Shown here: piece by piece, positions 1 through 8,902 of the stretch
Layout of the letters: each line of letters opens with the position of its first letter
How positions within the stretch are numbered: the stretch's first letter is position 1
Source: Shewanella sp. SNU WT4
GTDB taxonomy: Bacteria; Pseudomonadota; Gammaproteobacteria; Enterobacterales; Shewanellaceae
Reading direction: 5' to 3'
Length of the DNA stretch: 64,000 nucleotides
Assembly: GCF_006494715.1 (NCBI RefSeq)
Contig: NZ_CP041151.1
Span: forward strand, 1,488,001 to 1,552,000
Position numbers and translations under genes: made by a program
Notes under the pieces: generated by a model
What the model saw: only the letters and a program-made list of their open reading frames with translations
Told to the model about the DNA's origin: nothing
Databases searched by the model: none

Positions 1-859
1 GCATTTCGCCATTTTCTTGCGGGCCGCGGTAAAAACTTGAATAAGTCGTAATCGGCTGGCCAGTAGCATTACGTGCTAAGGTGCGCAGCAGTACGCCTGA
101 GCTTGCAAGGTCAGGTAATACTTTATCAATACCCATGGAGTGCAATTGTAACTTGGGCAAGTTAGCACCCATATCGGCATTGCCTTCATTGGTACAGACA
201 ACCACAGCGCCTTGGTCAGCAATGGCCATATTTACGCCTGTCATGGCGGCATCGGCACTTAAAAATTGCTCACGTAAATGGGCTCTTGCGGCGCGGGTCA
301 GGTAAGTTGGATCTGACGCACCTTTCTCTGTGCCAAGCTTTTCATGGAACAGCTCACCCACTTCTTCTTTTTTAAGATGAATGGCAGGCACGACAATGTG
401 CGATGGCGGCTGCTTTTTCAGCTGAATAATGCGCTCACCTAAGTCAGTGTCGATAACTTCAATGCCGCGCTCTTCTAAATAGGGATTGAGGTGACATTCT
501 TCTGTCAGCATTGACTTAGATTTCACCAGTTTTTTAACCTGATGCTTAGCTAAAATGCCGTGCACTATTTGGTTGTGCTCATGGCCATCTTTCGCCCAGT
601 GCACTTGAATGCCATTGGCTAAACAGTTTTTTTCAAACTCTTCTAAATACTGGCCAAGGTTACTTAAGGTATGAAGTTTAATCTCGCTACCTAAGGTGCG
701 CAGTTGCTCCCACTCAGGCAAGCTGCCCGCGGCGCGGTCGCGTTTTTCGCGCAGCATCCATAAGGCTTTAGAATGCCAATCGACTCTGGCTTCATCTTGG
801 CAAAATTTAGCGGCACGCTCGGCATGAGTGAGCCCTTGGTCTGCATGTGTCATCGACAT
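1..859 (-). CDS. lldF: Lactate utilisation iron-sulfur protein LldF/LutB (partial, C-terminus outside window)
   Basis: Reading inward from 859, 286 codons stay open to the window edge, so the C-terminal part is missing. The protein begins MSMTHADQGLTHAERAAKFC and contains the LutB/LldF block with LTEECHLNPYLEERGIEVIDT, 'GVNMAIADQGAVVVCTNEGN' and the SSFYRGPQENGE stretch. In the LldEFG (LutABC) L-lactate dehydrogenase this subunit carries the 4Fe-4S clusters; those cysteines would lie past the left edge. A GGAGAATTCC leader precedes the ATG. Only about 10 bases separate it from lldE, so the two are one transcript. Family assignment is firm; the exact start could also be the ATG two codons in. 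Confidence 0.9.
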   Translation of the reverse strand, partial: MSMTHADQGLTHAERAAKFCQDEARVDWHSKALWMLREKRDRAAGSLPEWEQLRTLGSEIKLHTLSNLGQYLEEFEKNCLANGIQVHWAKDGHEHNQIVHGILAKHQVKKLVKSKSMLTEECHLNPYLEERGIEVIDTDLGERIIQLKKQPPSHIVVPAIHLKKEEVGELFHEKLGTEKGASDPTYLTRAARAHLREQFLSADAAMTGVNMAIADQGAVVVCTNEGNADMGANLPKLQLHSMGIDKVLPDLASSGVLLRTLARNATGQPITTYSSFYRGPQENGEM

Positions 860-869
860 GGAATTCTCC

Positions 870-1613
870 TTACAGGGCCGCGTTCAGCACTTGGGCTATG
901 TGGCGGGTTTGAATGAGTAAATGTTGGCGACGCATCATGCCATCAAGATGTAACAAGCAAGAAGGGTCAAAACCTACGGCATAGACAGCGCCAGTATCGG
1001 CGTGAGCTTGGGCTTTATCTTTGCCCATTTTGGCAGATACTGCGCCTTCATCGACCGCAAAGGTGCCACCAAAACCGCAGCACTCGTCATGGCGTTCTGG
1101 ATAGACGATTTCAATGCCAGCAATTGGCGCTAACACAGCTTCAACTTTATTAAACTTAGGGCCCATAGATTCAGATGGGCTAGCTAAGTTGAGCATGCGA
1201 ATACCATGGCAGCTTAATTGCAAACTGATCTTATGCGGGTAAGGGCGGGCAAATTGCTTGATAGGCGCGACATCGTGCAGAAATTCAGTTAACTCATACA
1301 GTTTATCAATTACAGCTTGCGCTTCAGGTGATGAGTCAAATTCATGGAAGTTTTCTTTGGCGGCCACAAGGCAAGAGGCAGCAGGGCAAACAATGGCATC
1401 GCACTCAACCCCTTTAAAGGCATTGAGTAATTTTAAGGTGGTTTTCTTAGCTTCGTCGTAACAGCCCGAGTTAGTCATAGGTTGACCGCAGCAGGTTTGG
1501 CCTTCGGGTAGGATCACTTGATGGCCTAATTTTTCAAGTAGTTCTAAGGTAGCTATCGCCACCTCTGGCATCATTTGATTGACTAAACAAGGTATAAACA
1601 GAGCAATTTTCAT
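870..1613 (-). CDS. lldE: L-lactate dehydrogenase complex Fe-S subunit LldE (LutA-like)
   Basis: A 247-residue protein of two cysteine-rich CCG domains: CCGQPMTNSGC near residue 40 and CCGFGGTFAVDEG near residue 180, the heterodisulfide-reductase-type cluster ligands. It is the small subunit of the LldEFG complex that oxidises L-lactate to pyruvate and passes electrons to the quinone pool. I use the ATG at 1613 (MKIALFIPCLVNQ) because a GGATGTG sits in front of it. An in-frame ATG five codons upstream has no ribosome site. lldF follows 10 bases downstream. lldG is not in the window. Confidence 0.92.
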   Translation of the reverse strand: MKIALFIPCLVNQMMPEVAIATLELLEKLGHQVILPEGQTCCGQPMTNSGCYDEAKKTTLKLLNAFKGVECDAIVCPAASCLVAAKENFHEFDSSPEAQAVIDKLYELTEFLHDVAPIKQFARPYPHKISLQLSCHGIRMLNLASPSESMGPKFNKVEAVLAPIAGIEIVYPERHDECCGFGGTFAVDEGAVSAKMGKDKAQAHADTGAVYAVGFDPSCLLHLDGMMRRQHLLIQTRHIAQVLNAAL

Positions 1614-1942
1614 GGTCACATCCAGCATGTTGTGGCGATAACTCGCCTAGGTGTCTTGTGAACTCGAGTCGCGCGTGATTATTAAGAACTAAGCGTCTGC
1701 ATATTAGCACTCGCTGACTCGCTAATTTATCGGTGTTAAATATAGCGTAAAACCTTACAAATAATAGTGTTGTTTTGGTAAAGAATCCTGGCTATTTTTG
1801 CAAAAATGAGAAAGCGGTAAGTCAATGAAATTAAAGTGATTTAATCTATGATTGGATGGTTTTTATAAAATTCACAACTAGAAAATATAAAAGTGAAACA
1901 CAGGCGCTAGGGCCTGTGTTTCTTTATCACTTTAGTTGCTGT
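1614..1942. other. Intergenic region between dld and lldE
   Basis: About 330 bases separate the stop of dld from the start of lldE. The part next to dld holds a perfect hairpin (1895-1922). The rest is AT-rich and should hold the lldE promoter, although I cannot assign a convincing -35/-10 pair. No open frame of interest is seen. Confidence 0.6.
1895..1922 (-). terminator. Hairpin terminator downstream of dld
   Basis: Two 11-base arms (GAAACACAGGC and GCCTGTGTTTC) match perfectly around a six-base loop. On the minus strand the hairpin follows the dld stop by about 20 bases and runs into a T-rich stretch. It suggests that lldEF is transcribed mainly from its own promoter rather than only by read-through from dld. 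Confidence 0.7.
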
Positions 1943-4738
1943 TTAGCGGGTACACTCTTCGAGTAAATAGGCTAAGTGGCGATAAGAAATACCACTGTGC
2001 TGGCTAAGTCCGACTTCACAGGTGCGGTTAGCGTAGTAACCTTCGCTGATGTCTTGCGGCAGTAACTTTTTGATATTGCGCAGGGCACTGGCATTGATTT
2101 CAGGTTTATACAGGCCTTTTTCGCCAGCATAACCGCAGCACTCAATTCCCTCTGGGCGCACAATTTCTTTGGCGCAGGCATTGGCTATGGCCAACATCTT
2201 ATCTTCCATATGCATATGCTTAGCCGAGCAACCTAAATGCAGTGCGACTTGCGCTTTGGGCGTAACACTCAGCTTTGGCAGCAAGTTATCGTGCATAAAC
2301 TCCACCATATCGATTAATTCGATATTAGGATTCCCTTGCAAGGTGCGCTTAGTGCAAGACAGAGCATCTATGATCACAGGTAATTTGCCTGAGCCTGAGA
2401 TTTCACTCATGGCTTGGATGAGTTGCAAACGCTTAGCATCGGCATTTTTAAAATCACCCTTAGATTCCCACATTTGGCCGCAACATAAGTCTCGGGTATT
2501 GTCTGGAATAATGACGTTATAGCCACCGCGCTCCAGCAAGGTGATGATTACCTCTGACAAGCTGCGCTTATCTGTATCTTCTGGCGTCACGCCAAAGGTG
2601 CGACCGCCACAAGCGGGGAAATAGACTACGGTTTTTTGGTCGGCTTTTGGCATGCTAGGTGTAGCTATGCTGGCGCCTTTGGGGAAACTTGGGTTCCAGT
2701 AAGGCACTTCTTTAGTGACCATGCGCCCCACATTCATCAACCCTTGGGTAAATTTATCGCCTGTGAGCTTATGGATAGTGCCAAGGACATTAAAGCCAGT
2801 GCTTATCACTTGATTGACGACACCATAGTGCTTGGCTTGAAAATCTAACACTTTTTGCTCAGTGCTAGTGATGTAAGGCGTGCGCAGTTTACGCACCAAT
2901 TGCCCCATTGCATTATCGACAGGGCAGGCGATAGTACACAGCTGACAAGCCGCGCAAGTATCCAGCACATCATATTTAGCGGCAGCGCGCATTTCAGCGG
3001 CGGCAGTTTTATCACCGCTTTGCTCTAAACGCTCGATTTCGCGTAAGGTGGCAATGCGTTGGCGCGGCGACATATTGAGCGCTGAAGTTGGGCAAGTTTT
3101 CTCACAAAAACCGCACTCGATACAGCGGTCAATATAATCATCCACCACAGGGCAAGGCTTAATGTTTTTGACATGCACTTGGCTGTCATCATTAAGAATT
3201 ACCCCAGGGTTTAACAAACCTTCTGGGTCGAACAATTGCTTAATGTTTTTCATCAACACATAAGCATCATGGCCCCATTCCATTTCCACAAAGGGCGCGA
3301 CCGCGCGGCCAGTGCCGTGCTCGGCTTTCATTGAGCCATCGTATGTATTAATCACCATATTGGCCACATCTTGCATAAAGTGATCAAAACGTTCGATATC
3401 GGCCGCTGAGGCAAAGGTCGGGGTGATAATAAAGTGGAAGTTACCCGCTAATGCATGGCCATAAATCACGCCTTCTGGGTAGCCGTGCTTATGGAATAAT
3501 TCAGTTAAATCGCGAGCGGCAGCGGCTAAATGCTCAAGTTCAAACGCCACATCTTCGATAATGACAGAGGTGCCTTTGGGGCGAGCGCCACCAATAATAG
3601 GGAATAAGCCTGAGCGCATGGCCCAATATTTACCGTAAACCGCAGGATCGCGACTAAAGCTGATTGGGCGCTCAGTGTCGATATGCGCAAGCTTAGCAAT
3701 CACATCAGCCGTATATTGGCTAAGGGTATCGGCGTCATTGGCGCGCGATTCAATCAACAAAATAGCGGCGCCGTCAGGCAAGTCGCTGAGCCACTCTGGC
3801 ATGCCAGGCTTACCTGTGATGGACTTAATTGACGCCCAATCAAGTAACTCCACCGCAGCAACACTGTCACCGACTAATGGCGGCACAGCGCGGGCGGCAT
3901 CTTCCATATTGAAAAATACGGCTAAGGCTGAAGCTTTACATAAAGCCTCATCAACTGTGTGATAAGTAACTTCTTCAACAAAGGCTAAGGTGCCCTCAGA
4001 GCCCACTATCAGATGATTGATAATATCGAACGGGTCATTAAAATCGATGAGCGCATTGAGGCTATAGCCAGTCGTGTTTTTAATGGCGTATTTCTTGCGG
4101 ATACGGCTTGCGAGCTGAGTGTTAGTTTGCGTCATGTGCGCGAGCTCAGTTAACTGCTTCAGCAGTAAACCATGGCTTGCGGCAAAGGCGGCTTTTGAAT
4201 GCGAGCAGCCCGTATCCAGCAGGGCGCCATCAGCAAACATTAGCTTGGCGGCCGCTATGGTTTGATAGCTGTTTTGCGCTGTGCCACAACACATGCCAGA
4301 TGCATTGTTACACACTATGCCGCCCACTTTAGCTGAGGCTAAGGTGGCTGGATCTGGACCTATCTTTTTATTGAAAGGTTTAAGCTTGGCGTTGGCATCG
4401 GCGCCAATCACGGCGGCGCCGAGGCGTATTTGGGTCTTATCTTCATTGACTTCCATGGTACGAAAGCCATCAAATCCCAGCATTAATAAAATGCCGTCAC
4501 CCACAGCTTGACCAGAAAGACTGGTACCTGCGGCTCTAAAGGTTACTGGAACCTTATACTCGCGGGCGGTGGCTAAGGTTGCTTGGACATCGGCTAAGGT
4601 ATCGGCATGCACTACCCACTGCGGCACTATGCGAAAATAACTCGCATCGGTTGACCAGGCAAAACGGCGCACCGGGTCATTAGTGACCTTATCGCCGAGT
4701 ACGCTGCGTAATGCATTGAAAATCACTTCAGAATTCAT
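1943..4738 (-). CDS. dld: FAD/4Fe-4S D-lactate dehydrogenase (Dld-II type)
   Basis: A 931-residue fused enzyme. The N-terminal half is an FAD-binding type 4 domain (FRAAGTSLSGQAVGDGILL, IVCNNASGMCCGT) plus an FAD-oxidase C-terminal domain (VIYGHALAGNFHF, MKAEHGTGRAVAPF). Next come two 4Fe-4S motifs, CIECGFCEKTCP near residue 538 and CAACQLCTIACP near residue 595, and then CCG domains (CCGQMWES, CCGYAGEKG). This architecture is that of the membrane-associated D-lactate dehydrogenase known as Dld-II in Shewanella, which oxidises D-lactate to pyruvate. It lies between the permease and lldEF. About 130 bases separate it from lldP, so co-transcription is likely. Length and motifs are complete. Confidence 0.93.
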   Translation of the reverse strand: MNSEVIFNALRSVLGDKVTNDPVRRFAWSTDASYFRIVPQWVVHADTLADVQATLATAREYKVPVTFRAAGTSLSGQAVGDGILLMLGFDGFRTMEVNEDKTQIRLGAAVIGADANAKLKPFNKKIGPDPATLASAKVGGIVCNNASGMCCGTAQNSYQTIAAAKLMFADGALLDTGCSHSKAAFAASHGLLLKQLTELAHMTQTNTQLASRIRKKYAIKNTTGYSLNALIDFNDPFDIINHLIVGSEGTLAFVEEVTYHTVDEALCKASALAVFFNMEDAARAVPPLVGDSVAAVELLDWASIKSITGKPGMPEWLSDLPDGAAILLIESRANDADTLSQYTADVIAKLAHIDTERPISFSRDPAVYGKYWAMRSGLFPIIGGARPKGTSVIIEDVAFELEHLAAAARDLTELFHKHGYPEGVIYGHALAGNFHFIITPTFASAADIERFDHFMQDVANMVINTYDGSMKAEHGTGRAVAPFVEMEWGHDAYVLMKNIKQLFDPEGLLNPGVILNDDSQVHVKNIKPCPVVDDYIDRCIECGFCEKTCPTSALNMSPRQRIATLREIERLEQSGDKTAAAEMRAAAKYDVLDTCAACQLCTIACPVDNAMGQLVRKLRTPYITSTEQKVLDFQAKHYGVVNQVISTGFNVLGTIHKLTGDKFTQGLMNVGRMVTKEVPYWNPSFPKGASIATPSMPKADQKTVVYFPACGGRTFGVTPEDTDKRSLSEVIITLLERGGYNVIIPDNTRDLCCGQMWESKGDFKNADAKRLQLIQAMSEISGSGKLPVIIDALSCTKRTLQGNPNIELIDMVEFMHDNLLPKLSVTPKAQVALHLGCSAKHMHMEDKMLAIANACAKEIVRPEGIECCGYAGEKGLYKPEINASALRNIKKLLPQDISEGYYANRTCEVGLSQHSGISYRHLAYLLEECTR

Positions 4739-4868
4739 CAGTTGAAATATTTCCTGTAGAAGAGATAGTTAAATATGCGAGCCTAGGCTTAAGTTACTTT
4801 AGTTAAGTGCTTAAGTTAAGTGGCTTAATTTGAGTGGCTTAGACTCGCACATCATTTATTGTGTCTCG

Positions 4869-6524
4869 TTAAAAACCGCCCCAAATATACGCCAAGGTGC
4901 CAGCTACTAAAGCGTAGGCCAAGGCTACAGGCATGGTTTTACGAATAATTTCTGATTCACGCCCAGCCATACCCACAACCGTGGCAGCGGCAACGACGTT
5001 CATCACACACATCATGTTACCGGCGTTCGCGCCTATACCTTGCAAGGCTAAAATCATGGCGTGATTGGCGCCAATATTATCGGCAACACTGTATTGCAGC
5101 CCAGAGAACATCATGTTGGAGAAAGTAGCGCTGCCTGAGAGGAAGGCACCAAAAATACCGACGATAGGTGCCATCCAGCTCCATACCGCGCCCATGGAGT
5201 TAGCCAGTAAATCCGCCAGAGCCACAGGCATAGAAGCAAGGCCTGAGCTGTTTTCGCCTGAGTTCAAGAAGATTTTCACCATAGGCACAGAGGCACCAAG
5301 GGAAATAATGGTAGGCAGCATAGCTTTAGCTGAATCAGACACTGATTGCTTGATAGCGACTTTATTCATGTTAAACAGCCAGAAACCTAAGATACACACG
5401 GCCACAAAGAAAGCGCCTGGGGCATACAGGGTGGCAAAGCTTGCCTTAAGTTCTGTCCCTAACAGGCCGGTCCAATTAATGTTAAAGCCAGATAAGAAGC
5501 TCTTAATTGGCGCAACTGTGCGCGATAACACCAATAAGGCTGCCATCACTAAATACGGCGTCCATGCGGCAAGCTGTGAAAACTTGGCGGCTTTAAGCTC
5601 AGGTTTACCTGCGCTCGCGTTGGGCTCACCATCATTTTCAGCAAAATCAAACCAAGGGGTTGCTGGTAATAACCAGCCTTTTTTCGCCACTGGGATAACG
5701 AGCGCCATACCGATTAAGGCGCCAATCACAGATGGGAACTCAGGGCCGGCAAAATAGTTGATTAACCAGGCTGGTATTGTGAAGGACAGACCGGCGAACA
5801 GGGCAAACTTCCACACTTGTAAGCCTTCTTTAAACGACTTATTGCGCCCAAAAAAGCCGGTCAGCATAGCGGCCATGACCACAGGAATTAAAGTGCCGAC
5901 AAACAAGTCTAAGGTGATCATGTGCATAGCAATGAACTGCGCATAATCATTAAAATTGCCGCCGTGCGCTGCAATTTGCTCGGCAGCCATGTTGACGCCG
6001 CCTTGGGTTAGGCCTTGCTCCATACCAAACAGCACAGGTAAACCAATGGCGCCAAAAGAGACTGAAGTTGAGTCAGCAATTAAAGCCACTACCGCGGCTG
6101 CGATTGGCGGAATGCCGAGCAGTACCAGTAATGGCGCGCCGATAGCAGCTGGGGTACCAAAACCGGCTGAGCCTTCAATAAAGGAGCCGAACAACCAACA
6201 AATAATTATCACCTGCACCCGCGCATCGGCGCTGATGTTAGTGAAACCTGCGCGTATAGTATCCATGGCGCCAGAATGTTTAAGGGTATTAAGTAAAAAC
6301 ACCGCGCCAAAAATAATTGAGAGCGGTGTTAATGCCGATAATAAGCCTTCAACTATGGAGGCAGATAAGAAGCCTACGTCCATTTTCCAAATAAAGACGG
6401 CGGCTAACGCAGTCAGTATTAATGAGATTGGCATAGCTTTAGAGGCGGGCATTCGCATTAACACTAAAAATAACATCACGCTTATCACAGGGGATAAACT
6501 GGCAAGTATTTGTAAAATCGTCAT
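4869..6524 (-). CDS. lldP: L-lactate permease, LctP family
   Basis: A 551-residue, highly hydrophobic protein with a dozen or more predicted membrane segments. It carries LctP family signatures such as WLFGSFIEGSAGFGTPAAIGAPLL (residues about 110-133) and the C-terminal ALQGIGANAGNMMCVMNVVAA. It imports lactate (and probably glycolate) with protons across the inner membrane. It heads a minus-strand run lldP-dld-lldE-lldF, so uptake and both lactate oxidases are encoded together. The ATG at 6524 starts MTILQILASLSPV. The long upstream gap carries a large inverted repeat that may be its operator. Confidence 0.92.
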   Translation of the reverse strand: MTILQILASLSPVISVMLFLVLMRMPASKAMPISLILTALAAVFIWKMDVGFLSASIVEGLLSALTPLSIIFGAVFLLNTLKHSGAMDTIRAGFTNISADARVQVIIICWLFGSFIEGSAGFGTPAAIGAPLLVLLGIPPIAAAVVALIADSTSVSFGAIGLPVLFGMEQGLTQGGVNMAAEQIAAHGGNFNDYAQFIAMHMITLDLFVGTLIPVVMAAMLTGFFGRNKSFKEGLQVWKFALFAGLSFTIPAWLINYFAGPEFPSVIGALIGMALVIPVAKKGWLLPATPWFDFAENDGEPNASAGKPELKAAKFSQLAAWTPYLVMAALLVLSRTVAPIKSFLSGFNINWTGLLGTELKASFATLYAPGAFFVAVCILGFWLFNMNKVAIKQSVSDSAKAMLPTIISLGASVPMVKIFLNSGENSSGLASMPVALADLLANSMGAVWSWMAPIVGIFGAFLSGSATFSNMMFSGLQYSVADNIGANHAMILALQGIGANAGNMMCVMNVVAAATVVGMAGRESEIIRKTMPVALAYALVAGTLAYIWGGF

Positions 6525-7138
6525 TTGGGTCTCAGTTTCTTGTTTATTGGTTTAATGCATAGTGAGCGCTGCCAGTATTAATAGGGTTACTTGCTCTGGC
6601 TTGGCTTGACATACTCTATTGTTTTATTAAGGCAAAATTGATCTAGATTAATTTCTTATGGGTTGATAATTAAAACATATGTAAAGTGTGATCATCCTCT
6701 AAATCGCCCCGGGAGGTAGCGCAAGATTTAGCGTTTGATGCCATAAATCGACCGTTAATTTACCTTTAATTATGAGCGCTGCATCATTAATAATTTATCA
6801 CTCGTGATCGTTATCACTAAATTAGTGATAACGGTAAGTTAGGGAATATAACTAATTGATAATACGAATTAATATTATTGGTAAGTGAAAGGAAGATCGC
6901 AGGAAAGTCCCACCCAAACTGAGTCTCAGTAAAAGGTGAGTGATGGCTATATCAAGTGATGGTTATGTTAAGTGGATAGTTAAAGCAGGGCGGGTAATAA
7001 ACATAACCACTAGCGCAAGCTAAGCAACTGATTCAATAGATGGCAGTGAACAGTCAACTTAAGCTAGCGCTTTAATGGCTATAGCGTTTATTGCAATTAC
7101 ACTCATTGTAATAACAGTAAGTGCAATAATATTCGGGG
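6525..7138. other. Gene-free 614-base region upstream of lldP
   Basis: This stretch separates the 3' end of nadK from the start of lldP, both on the minus strand, so it must hold the lldP promoter. It is AT-rich. It contains a perfect 12-base inverted repeat at 6809-6833, a smaller ATCAC/GTGAT dyad at 6798-6809, and a TGTGATCATC half-site near 6688 that resembles half of a CRP site. No open frame with coding character is seen on either strand. Confidence 0.6.
6809..6833. promoter_or_regulatory. Perfect 12-bp inverted repeat, probable operator of the lactate genes
   Basis: CGTTATCACTAA and its exact complement TTAGTGATAACG flank one central A. It is about 285 bases upstream of the lldP start and has no T-run, so it looks like a protein-binding dyad rather than a terminator. 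The regulator is not identifiable here; GntR- or LysR-type lactate regulators are the obvious candidates. Confidence 0.5.
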
Positions 7139-8017
7139 TTAGAACAGCTTGCTCCCCCAGCCTAATTTAGTGCGCAGTACATGAAAGTAATTATGATTGG
7201 TTGGGTGCACTAAGGTTAACTTCTCTGGGCTGCGCTTAATGATGATTTCATCCCCTGGCAGCACAGCTAAATGCACGTGGCCATCACAACTCACTTCGAG
7301 GTTATCGGCATTGTCAGGTGAGACTAATAACTTAATGGTACTGTTAGCATCCACCACAATCGGCCGGCAAGACAGGGTATGCGGGAACATAGGCACTAAG
7401 ATCATCGCCTGTAAATTCGGGGTTAAAATGGCGCCGCCTGCCGATAATGAATAAGCCGTTGAACCTGTCGGCGTTGACACTATCATGCCATCCGCGCGTT
7501 GGCTGTACATGAACTGATCGTCGATATACACTTCAAATTCAATCATATGGGCAATTTTGCCCGGATGCAGTACTGCTTCATTGACCGCTGAATTACACGC
7601 CTTTAATTCATGATGGCGATACACTTTCGCTTCCAGCAAGAATCTTTGCTCGGTAATGAACTGGCCGTCTAATACTTCGGCTAATGAGGCTTCAAAATCA
7701 TTGGGGGGTAAGTCGGTTAAAAAACCCAAATTGCCACGGTTAACGCCAATTACGCCAATATCAAAGCGCGCTAATACTCGAGCCGCCCCGAGCATATTGC
7801 CATCACCACCAACGACTATGGCAAGATCGCATTGTTTGCCAATCTCAACGATTTCAGCCGCTGTCACATGTTGGCCAACTTCCGCCGCCACTCGCTCTTC
7901 AACCAGCACACTATAGCCTTGGACAGTGAGCCAATGATGCAGTCGCTTTAATGTCTTGTTGGTGCCCGCATGATGGGGTTTACCGATTAGACCAATTGTT
8001 TTGAACTTGTTTTTCAT
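7139..8017 (-). CDS. nadK: NAD kinase
   Basis: Phosphorylates NAD to NADP with ATP in the cytosol. The protein shows the NadK signatures [14 protein letters not shown] (GGDG nucleotide site), [11 protein letters not shown], the NEAVLHPG stretch and [16 protein letters not shown]. From the ATG at 8017 ([16 protein letters not shown]) it has 292 residues, the same length as the E. coli enzyme, with matching N-terminus. The frame stays open to an ATG at 8071. That extra leader overlaps the sigma-32-like promoter of the divergent grpE gene, which argues against it. Neither start has a strong ribosome site. nadK next to grpE is the usual gammaproteobacterial arrangement. Confidence 0.93.
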   Translation of the reverse strand: MKNKFKTIGLIGKPHHAGTNKTLKRLHHWLTVQGYSVLVEERVAAEVGQHVTAAEIVEIGKQCDLAIVVGGDGNMLGAARVLARFDIGVIGVNRGNLGFLTDLPPNDFEASLAEVLDGQFITEQRFLLEAKVYRHHELKACNSAVNEAVLHPGKIAHMIEFEVYIDDQFMYSQRADGMIVSTPTGSTAYSLSAGGAILTPNLQAMILVPMFPHTLSCRPIVVDANSTIKLLVSPDNADNLEVSCDGHVHLAVLPGDEIIIKRSPEKLTLVHPTNHNYFHVLRTKLGWGSKLF

Positions 8018-8043
8018 AGAGTTTACGCGCTTTGTGGCCTTAG

Positions 8044-8074
8044 CCCTTGAAACGACAGAATTGATCCCCATAAT
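8044..8074 (+). promoter_or_regulatory. Sigma-32 (heat-shock) promoter of grpE
   Basis: CCCTTGAAA at 8044-8052 and CCCCATAAT at 8066-8074 are 13 bases apart. This is very close to the RpoH consensus (CTTGAAA, 12-14 bases, CCCCATNT). It ends about 45 bases before the grpE start and reads toward it, as expected for a DnaK co-chaperone gene. Confidence 0.8.
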
Positions 8075-8119
8075 AGGCTGTGAGTTTGCAGAAACAAAGC
8101 ATTTTTGCTGGAGTTAGGA

Positions 8120-8713
8120 ATGACCAACGAATCAAAACAGGCGCAAGCCGACAATGAAGAAGTGATTACTGAAGAAATGGTAATCAATCAGGAAGGCGCT
8201 GATGAGTCGAATTTAATTGACGAATTAACTCAGGCTAATTTTCGAGTTGAAGAGTTAGAGCAACAATTGCTTGCTGCTGAAGCTACTGTCGTTGAACAGA
8301 AAGATTCAGTCGTACGCGCTGCTGCTGAAGTTGACAATATTCGTCGCCGCTCAGCCGTTGAGGTAGAGAAAGCGCGTAAGTTTGCACTGGAAAAGTTCGT
8401 TTCTGAATTATTACCTGTGATTGACAACATGGAGCGCGCATTAGCTGCGGGCAATCCAGATGATGAAGCCACTAAGGCGATTCATGAAGGTGTTGAGCTG
8501 ACCTTAAAAACCTTAACTTCGGCCGTGGCCAAGTTTGGTGTGGTGCAAGTCGACCCTATGGGTGAAGCGTTCAACCCTGAGCAACATCAAGCCATTGGCA
8601 TGCAGCCAAGCACTGAATTTGCGGCTAACACCGTAATGATGGTGATGCAAAAAGGCTTTATGTTAAATGAGCGTTTATTGCGCCCAGCTATGGTCATGGT
8701 GTCACAAGGCTAA
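8120..8713 (+). CDS. grpE: Nucleotide exchange factor GrpE
   Basis: A 197-residue protein, the same length as E. coli GrpE. It has an acidic N-terminus, a long helical coiled-coil region (residues about 35-90, with [21 protein letters not shown]), and the C-terminal beta domain ending [18 protein letters not shown]. It releases ADP from DnaK in the heat-shock chaperone cycle. The ATG at 8120 follows GGAGTTAGGA. A TTG start five codons upstream is possible but has no ribosome site. The gene stands alone between a heat-shock promoter and a strong terminator. dnaK is not in the window. Confidence 0.95.
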   Translation: MTNESKQAQADNEEVITEEMVINQEGADESNLIDELTQANFRVEELEQQLLAAEATVVEQKDSVVRAAAEVDNIRRRSAVEVEKARKFALEKFVSELLPVIDNMERALAAGNPDDEATKAIHEGVELTLKTLTSAVAKFGVVQVDPMGEAFNPEQHQAIGMQPSTEFAANTVMMVMQKGFMLNERLLRPAMVMVSQG

Positions 8714-8797
8714 GCCCAAGGCATCAACCTAAGACATCACAGAGTTGAGTGAGTTAATTAAATTCCTCAACGGTTAGCGCCACAAAATTAGCGCAAC

Positions 8798-8826
8798 AAA
8801 AAGGACAGCTTAAGCTGTCCTTTTTT
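8798..8826 (+). terminator. Rho-independent terminator of grpE
   Basis: A self-complementary stem AGGACAGCTTAAGCTGTCCT is flanked by A-run and T-run, about 85 bases after the grpE stop. With A and T runs on both sides it could also work on the opposite strand. Confidence 0.85.
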
Positions 8827-8873
8827 ATTTGCTTATTTAAGCGTTTTTTACACTTGAGCGCTTATTTGAGCGT

Positions 8874-8896
8874 GGCTATTTAATGCTTAAATAGCC
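8874..8896 (-). terminator. Hairpin after dxs
   Basis: GGCTATTTAA and TTAAATAGCC form a 10-bp stem around TGC just beyond the dxs stop. It lacks a clear T-run on the minus strand, so its terminator activity is uncertain. Confidence 0.4.
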
Positions 8897-8902
8897 TTAG
8901 AC

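Noticed and set aside
5065..6555. Three long open frames (230, 62 and 199 codons) opposite lldP
   Set aside because: They mirror the permease frame, have no ribosome sites or family features, and lldP is certain.
6685..6700. CRP-binding site before lldP
   Set aside because: Only one half-site (TGTGATC) is present and the second half does not match.
6890..6910. AGGAAAGTCC resembling a conserved RNase P RNA element
   Set aside because: The flanking sequence is AT-rich and lacks the rest of the RNase P RNA core and pairing; a 10-base chance match.
8018..8071. N-terminal extension of NadK to the ATG at 8071
   Set aside because: It overlaps the grpE sigma-32 promoter, and the shorter start gives the E. 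coli length.
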